From the NCBI GenBank assembly GCA_015680685.1, contig MNCI01011044.1, positions 405,354-469,353 of the forward strand: a stretch of DNA of 64,000 bases, in the 5' to 3' direction. Below, one piece after another: positions 57,795-64,000 of the stretch. Made by a program: the position numbers and the translations under genes. This DNA comes from Gnetum montanum. Lineage: Eukaryota > Streptophyta > Gnetopsida > Gnetales > Gnetaceae. The notes under the pieces were generated by a model. It was given only the letters and a program-made list of their open reading frames with translations, did not search any database and was not told the origin of the DNA. Each line of letters opens with the position of its first letter. Positions within the stretch are counted from its first letter, which is position 1.

Positions 57795-60344
57795 CTGGAA
57801 ATATTTGGGTATGAACCAATAATATTTAGGGTTCACTATATGTTGGTGATCTGGATTTTGAACGTGGCGATACCATTCTCGTCCAACCTCAAAAAAGAAA
57901 CGTGGAATAATCAAACCAACGAAAATTCAAGTCAACAAAGCTTCATTTCATGTCAAGCCAACGTGGCAAGCTATCATGTCAGTCTGATCATCTACAATGG
58001 TAACATGAAAATGAAAACTTCCACAAACAAGGGCTCTTGCCCTCTCACCTTACTAGTGTGGCAGGGGTTATCAATCTAATTCTCTCCAATACTGGAGTAG
58101 TTTTGTTGAGAGACTTTCCTATCTCAGCTTGTTGGGCTGTCATTTTGAATTCCTTTAACCAAAACATGCTAATAACATTTATACGTTATTGTCTTCATAG
58201 CTTATTTGTCATATTTTTGATGGGATGCTAGTCAAAGAAAGCAACCACCATCCCTTACTATTTCAAAACAATCATGAACAAACTATAATATTTTAGAAAC
58301 GGTAACAAATTCTCATGATGGTGTGTTACTATCTTAGTGGCTTATCTTTCATATTCTTGATGAGGTGCTAATCAAAGGAAGGTGTCTAAATCTCAAAATT
58401 GCTTGCTATTTTTTTTAAAAAAAACATGAACAAACCATAGCATTTCAAAAGTTAGAACAAATTTTCATGAAGACTTCTTTGCTTAGTAGTAAAGTAGTTT
58501 TCAAGTCATAAAAAGTTTTGAGGTTCAAATTTAAATTAAAGAAAATTTAGCTGAAGGTTGTTTTTATAAAACAATGGACATGTTTTAAATTTCCATCTTA
58601 TTCTATTTTTTTAGGACAAGGCTAGAATGATGATGAGGTTTGATAGACTTTTATTTTCTATTCTTTTTTGAAGAATATTATTTTAATGCTTCATTTTTGG
58701 TTAATTCTTTCCAAAAACCAAAAATCTTATTAAAATACACCAACAATACATTAACATCAAAGACACCTTCCTTCATAAATAAAAGAACTAGATATAAAAT
58801 ATAGTACATCATGATTTCAATTTACCAATAAAAGAAATGAGAAAAAGAAAAGGTTCAATGATTTTGGAGGTGCCAATACTAATTTTTATCCTTGCAATGA
58901 ATCCTATAAAACCTCCTCTCTAAGGTAGGAAAAAGATCAAGCATTGCCCTTTATCAAAAAGTGTCCTTTTAGGTTTTCACTTATAATAAGGGACTTCCTA
59001 TAAATTAAAATAATCTAAAAAGTAATTTGAATCACAAATGATACAATTAAGGAATAATACAATAAGCATCCTTCCATACACATAAGGAAGAAAATATAAA
59101 ATTGATATTATTAGAGTACTTTCTTCTCTAACCATGAACTTGAAATAAAAAGATTATATAAGGATTCAAATTTATCTTGAAAAGGCAAAAGAACTTTATT
59201 TCATTTTAGAACATTTTTAAGAGAAAAGAAATTTTAAAGCTTTTTTTATAAGAAATTTTTATTATCAATTTTTTAGCCAAAAGTTTCATGTAAGTCTTTT
59301 ATCTTGTACTTTTCTTCAACCACTAAGATTTAAACGAGTGATTTTTGTCTTTTATTTTTTCCATATTTCTCAATGTGGAGAAGCTTTCCTTATTTTGCAT
59401 TTTTAATAGATAATATTTCCCAAGAGTGGCCAATGCTTTGAGTAACATCATCCTTCAAAAAATAACTAATGGAAAATTTAAGGATGAAAAACTTGAAAAT
59501 AAACCTATTTTACAACTACAACAATGGTTGTGCTAGTAACCATCATATTCCAATTTCAAATAGTTTTCCTCATTTTCAAATAGTATGGTTTTGTAATTAA
59601 GGTTATAATTATTATTAAATTATTTTAAATAAAAGGTTATGTTATAATTACAAGCATACCCCTTAATGAAACCAATTAGGATTTGATTTGAGCTATTTAT
59701 GCCAATAATGTAGAGGTGATGTGAAAATGAAATTGCATAGCTATTGATCATGACTAATGAAAGCTAGATAAAATTAAATAAGAAAAGACTTAATCATTCC
59801 TTTTGGATAGGTCTTCATCTAACCAAGGTAGTAGTATTAGATTGCCTCTAAGGAATAGGTGATAAAGAAGATAACACTAAAACATTTAGAACATGATCCA
59901 CAAATACTAATTCATTCCTAACTTTTGCACTACTTAAGTTTCTTTTTTTGTTTGTTCTTTTTTGCATTTCTTTTATTATATTGCATGTATAATGTTGAAT
60001 GTAGCATATATTTAAATTTGTTATGGCATCCAAAAATGAGATGCCAGAAGTGATATTTGAAAAAATTATACTCTAGGAGATCAAGAAATAAAAAATAAAC
60101 AATATTAATGTAAGAAAGGTATCAAAAAGGTGAAGTAACTAAACATGGATAATACACATTCTCTTTCAATGGCCTTTCTTATTAAAACATGTCTCAACTT
60201 ATAGTTAAACCTTCACAAGGATGATATTAATAGGTATCAAGATTGAAAATATCTTTACAAAGTGCATTTGATTCACATTGTAGAACTTAAACTTAAAGGA
60301 GCCAAAGAAATATGAGTACCTTTGAGAGTAGGTGAAGTCATGAA
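57795..60344. other. Intergenic, AT-rich
   Basis: No gene recognised. 58,210-58,500 contains two imprecise copies of a segment with GATG(G/A)G(G/A)TGCTA(G/A)TCAAAG and CATGAACAAAC(T/C)ATA, about 150 bases apart. The last few hundred bases may belong to the Penelope-like element, but its RT core is not recognisable. Confidence 0.4.
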
Positions 60345-60955
60345 AAAAATTCATTGTCTTTCTTAGATGTTAACATAGTAAGAAAAGAGACTTACATTTT
60401 TCTCCTTAATGATTAGAGCTGTCAACATTTGTAATATAACTTCTTAGACTAGTCATTTGAATACCATCTTTAAACTCAATGAATTTGGTAAAAAGACTAT
60501 CACCAAAGCAAGGAAAAAATTGATTCATTCATAGTTAAATAAAGTAGATGTTCCTTCTAGTATAAATATGGTCTTAAAAATTTAGATAATAATAATTCTC
60601 TTTCAAATAAAAAACTACATCAAAGGTATTTATGAGAAAACAGCTAGAGTTTTAAAAATGAATGATGTTCTTATAGTCTTTAAATCATATAAAAGATCTT
60701 TAATTTTTCATAGTTGTAAAGATAAAAAATATTCTAAATAATAGTGGTGTTTATAAAACCTCTTATATATGTGGTAAATATTATATTGGTGAAGCTGATA
60801 GACCTTTTTTGATTAGATTGAAAGAGCTCTTGAAAGACATACAATGTAATAGATCTTTAAAATTACCTTTTTTAGAACACATAGAAAATGATAACTCCTT
60901 TAGAAATCATAAGTGGTTAATAGATAATAGTGAATTTGTTTTACATAATGGATAA
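60345..60955 (+). pseudogene. Penelope-like element relic: RT end and GIY-YIG endonuclease
   Basis: KNSLSFLDVNIVRKETYIF at 60,345 resembles the FLD block near the end of Penelope-type reverse transcriptases. RVLKMNDVLIVFKSYKRS (about 60,640-60,700) resembles the linker before the endonuclease. From 60,737 a continuous frame of 72 codons reads NNSGVYKTSYICGKYYIGEA, then RPFLIRLKELLKD and a stop at 60,953. The GVYK...YYIGE pattern with Cys in CGK is the GIY-YIG signature of these elements, which cut target DNA for insertion. Penelope-like elements are known from conifers, where a transfer from arthropods has been proposed. The relic is broken by stops and frameshifts. Confidence 0.72.
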
Positions 60956-62664
60956 CTTTATAGATAGAAACATTAAAGAAACATTTGAAATTAAAAATCA
61001 TTTTAATAATGCTAATCAAGATCAAGACTATTTTACCTACTTAGTGTGGTAGCCTATTTTAACATAAATTAATAAATTTAGAGATATTTTAAAATCCTAC
61101 TTAATTTAATTTTTTTCTCTCCATAATTGTTTTCCTTTTCCTTTTCCTTTCTAAATAGTATGTAGTATGCTCTATGGTTAATTACAAACTCATTGTCTTA
61201 TATGTTAGAAGTTATGAGTTCAATTATCATTATTGATGAATCACAAGTGGGTTATGTCGACAAGCATGCATTGATGTGTTGATGTAGCATCTACCTATGC
61301 ATATATAAATGCACATATACACTGCATTTATGCCATCGATTAGTCAATAGCTTAGCTAAGTTCTTGCAGTTTCTTCCCACCAAAGTTAAAATGATTTCTA
61401 AGTGCCTATAGTAGGAGTCAAGGATAGTATGGATCATTATTCAAGCACCAATGTACCTAGACACATTAATGTGATGACAATAAAGACAAGATTTCTAATC
61501 TACCATGCAACATTTGGAAATAGATTAATGTTTACTTTTATGAAATTTACCATTCTTGTATGTTACTTCCATTTTCTTAATTAATTATTGCACTTAATTA
61601 ATAGACATAAGTATGAACACCTTGAGCACAGAGTTAACACTTGGTAATCCTAGTAATACTATTACTTCGTAACCCAATAGTGTTGTAATGCATTTAGGAT
61701 GTGTGCGGAAAGTGGGATTAGATACTTATGTTAGGAAGTAGGCTAGAACAATAAATAATTACTTAGATCCATGCTTGGGATAATTAGATAAAAATATATA
61801 ATTAATAAAAATCATGTTCCTTGGCTCCACTTAACCGTTCCCTTGCACTTACACAAGTGTAGCTAGGAAGACAACGATCACACCTATAGATTACTATCTT
61901 TACTATTGGAATTTTCAGAACTAAAGTCCATGAAATTTCACTAGATCACTAGTGAACACTTCTAATTTCTATTGTTGGATGTAGGCACTACTCATTTCTA
62001 ATCACTGGCAGCACTGCTAGGGACTTTAGTTAATTAATTGTGATACCTAGAAGAGATAGTAAAATTATTCACAAATGTTTTAAAAGGAACTTAACACTAA
62101 CATCATTAAAAATAAAGAAAATAATAAAAACACACTTTTTTCTCAGATGCTAATATTGCTTCATCTTGCAAGGAAGAGTCTCCACCATTTTTCATAGGAG
62201 AATCCAATTAGGAAAGGTAGGAAGGCCACAAGAATCCCATGCCTTAACAATTCAAGGTGCTCTATACACATCTAGATGCCTACACACTAGACTTCACCTT
62301 CATCCTACACTAAGATGAGCAGCTATGGTGTAGGGACATGTAAGGTATCATTATGTTGCCTCTCAACTAATATGTTCCTACACTATTTTTGAACAATCTT
62401 ATTAGACTAGGCATTACAGTACTGAATGTAGAGTAAAAGGTACAATATCATGCTTATCGAAATTATCATCCGATAGAAGCATAGAAAAAAAACGATTGGC
62501 AAATGGAAATGTAATATGAGGCCTCAAAAGGAAAATGGTTTCCTACACACTTTTCCTTGCAAACACACAAAGAAGCCAAAAACTTATTTTTGGGGACATC
62601 TTAATACATTGATTCTTCTTCTTTCTTTGATGAGGAGAACCTTAACTATAATCTACAGTCCGTT
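60956..62664. other. Non-coding region, possibly 3' flank of the Penelope relic and leader of E4
   Basis: No gene recognised. The last few hundred bases may be LTR or leader of the gypsy-type element whose gag starts at 62,665, but I could not define LTR ends or a primer site. 61,270-61,340 is rich in ATGCAT/GCATTTATG words. Confidence 0.4.
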
Positions 62665-64000
62665 ATGGACAATCCTAGTTTTGGGAAGAATGGATCCCAA
62701 GATCAAGGGGCCTTGAAAAGGGATAGCCAATGCAAGAACAAGGACAAGCACCAAGAAAATAAAAAACATGGTTAATGGGGTAGGGAGTAAAGAGGAGGAA
62801 GTAGTAGAAACTACTCTAGTGGTAGCTCCTCTTCCTCTTCTCTTTCTTCATCCTCATAATCTTCCTTCTCCAAGCCCAATCAAATTTGCAAAGGTGATAA
62901 CAACCATGATGGAGGTAAATGGTGGGATAGTGATGATGATAGATCCCACCATAATGATAAAGACCATGGGCATGAGCAACAAGGAGATTATCGAAATAGA
63001 GAATAGAGGAACATTAGGACTTTTCATAGGCATCATGGCCATGATAGGGATCATTGAGATTGCTATGACTATGATGAGCCCCTATTGTAAACTAGAAACA
63101 TGATGAACATTGCAGAGGCTATAAGGATACTAACTAGGCATGTGAACGATAGTCAAATCAAATAGTTGAAGATCAATAATAAAGCCAAGTTTGAAGGGGG
63201 ATATAATTTGAATTTATAAAATCATTTGAAAGCCTTTTGTGATGCTTGTGCCTTGCAAAATATAGAAAATAAATGGAAAAACTTGAAACTATTCCCATAG
63301 ACACTCATCAAAGAGGCTAAAAGTTTGTCCTAGTCCTTGGAACTAGAATCCATCTGGAGGTGGAGTACAATGCTTATACTACTGAATGAAAAGTATTAGA
63401 ATTACTCTAGAGTGTCTAACTTTAGAAGGTAAATCCAAGGATGGAAATAGATTACTCATGAATCCTTTGATGCAACCATGGATAGGTACTACTTGTTGCA
63501 CAAATGTCCAAGCCATGAATATTCTCAAAGGGATCAATTGTGCCACATCATAGATGGGCTTCAAACTAAAACAAGGAGGACTCTTGAGGTCTATGTCCAA
63601 GGGAGACTTTTAGAGCTAAGGGCCCATTAGACCCAAAGGCTCATCAAGTAGGTAGCTAAGAAAGAGTGTGATCTGAAAAAATGAGAAAGTATAGAGGAAT
63701 ATAATAAGAACCTTTCCCTTCACAAAAGGAGGGTCCTTTTCTATGACAATGAGGAGGAGACACCACTCGATCAAGTTCTGAAAAGGAAAACCTAGCCAAT
63801 ACAAAAATCTATCTCTAAAATATAGAATAAAGTTAATAAAATGTGGGAGTTGTTAAATGAAAATTTATAAATGGCTCAAAATATTACAAAAAAGAGTGGA
63901 GATTAAGGAGGTAATGGTCATGAATAAATAAAGAAAAGGAGGCTAAATGTGACCATTATAAGGCTAAGGGAAAAGTTGAAATAGTTGAGGAGATTGTAGA
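62665..64000 (+). pseudogene. gag: gag of a fourth Ty3/gypsy-type element (E4), runs off the window
   Basis: ATG at 62,665 (MDNPSFGKNGSQDQGALKRD). The same frame continues to at least 63,835 through numerous stops with no frameshift that I can see. After a Ser-rich, His/Asp-rich N-terminal part comes the capsid-like core at about 63,440-63,640: SFDATMDRYYLLHKCPSHEY and QLCHIIDGLQTKTRRTLEVY, the pattern of the Retrotrans_gag family in the Athila/Tat branch. Different from the E1-E3 gags. Decay by point mutation only. Confidence 0.75.

Noticed and set aside
1-64000. CRISPR arrays, bacterial operons, tRNA or rRNA genes
   Set aside because: No regularly spaced identical repeats, no tRNA-like A/B box pairs or rRNA segments were recognised; direct repeats present are minisatellites of retroelements.

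Overview
The window looks like a plant nuclear genome, most likely a gymnosperm and plausibly a conifer. It is AT-rich and almost filled with old, degenerate retroelements: Ty3/gypsy elements of the Tat/Ogre type, a LINE and a Penelope-like element with a GIY-YIG domain. Only one gene looks like an ordinary host gene, a small AP2/ERF transcription factor at 55539. The conifer assignment is inference from repeat content; there is no organelle or rRNA marker here.

Bases 1 to about 46,720 form a three-level nest of related Tat-type retrotransposons, called E1, E2 and E3 below. E1 (outermost, oldest) runs from its 5' LTR (1-1189) through gag, protease and an antisense gene to about 10,300, and resumes at 44,164 with part of its reverse transcriptase, ending abruptly near 46,719. 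E2 (10,306-44,158) is inserted in E1 and flanked by the 5-bp target duplication ACACT. E3 (26,473-43,560) is inserted in the 3' LTR of E2 and flanked by GAGCAA. All three carry gag and protease on the plus strand. E2 and E3 have reverse transcriptase, RNase H, a second archaeal-type RNase H and integrase. All reading frames are broken by stops and frameshifts.

The most notable feature is shared by all three: between protease and reverse transcriptase sits a region of about 4 kb coding on the MINUS strand. I can reconstruct it as one gene of about 8 exons and roughly 1,000 codons, with the same exon order, splice sites and conserved blocks in all three divergent copies. In E2 and E3 the whole antisense gene lies inside what looks like a sense-strand pol intron of about 5.2 kb with matching phases. 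I do not recognise the protein family.

From 46,720 to 54,900 lies AT-rich sequence with a 270-N gap, a degenerate word repeat and a minus-strand LINE reverse transcriptase relic (52,198-53,040). At 54,900-56,040 is the AP2/ERF locus, with tandem duplications upstream, a TATA box and a frameshifted C-terminal tail. From 56,040 to 60,340 no gene is visible. A Penelope-like relic lies at 60,345-60,955. The right end (62,665 onward) is the decayed gag of a fourth gypsy-type element that leaves the window.

There are assembly problems: a segment of E3 between two single Ns (39,945-40,516) appears inverted, and a 50-bp duplicate flanks a single N at 54,168.
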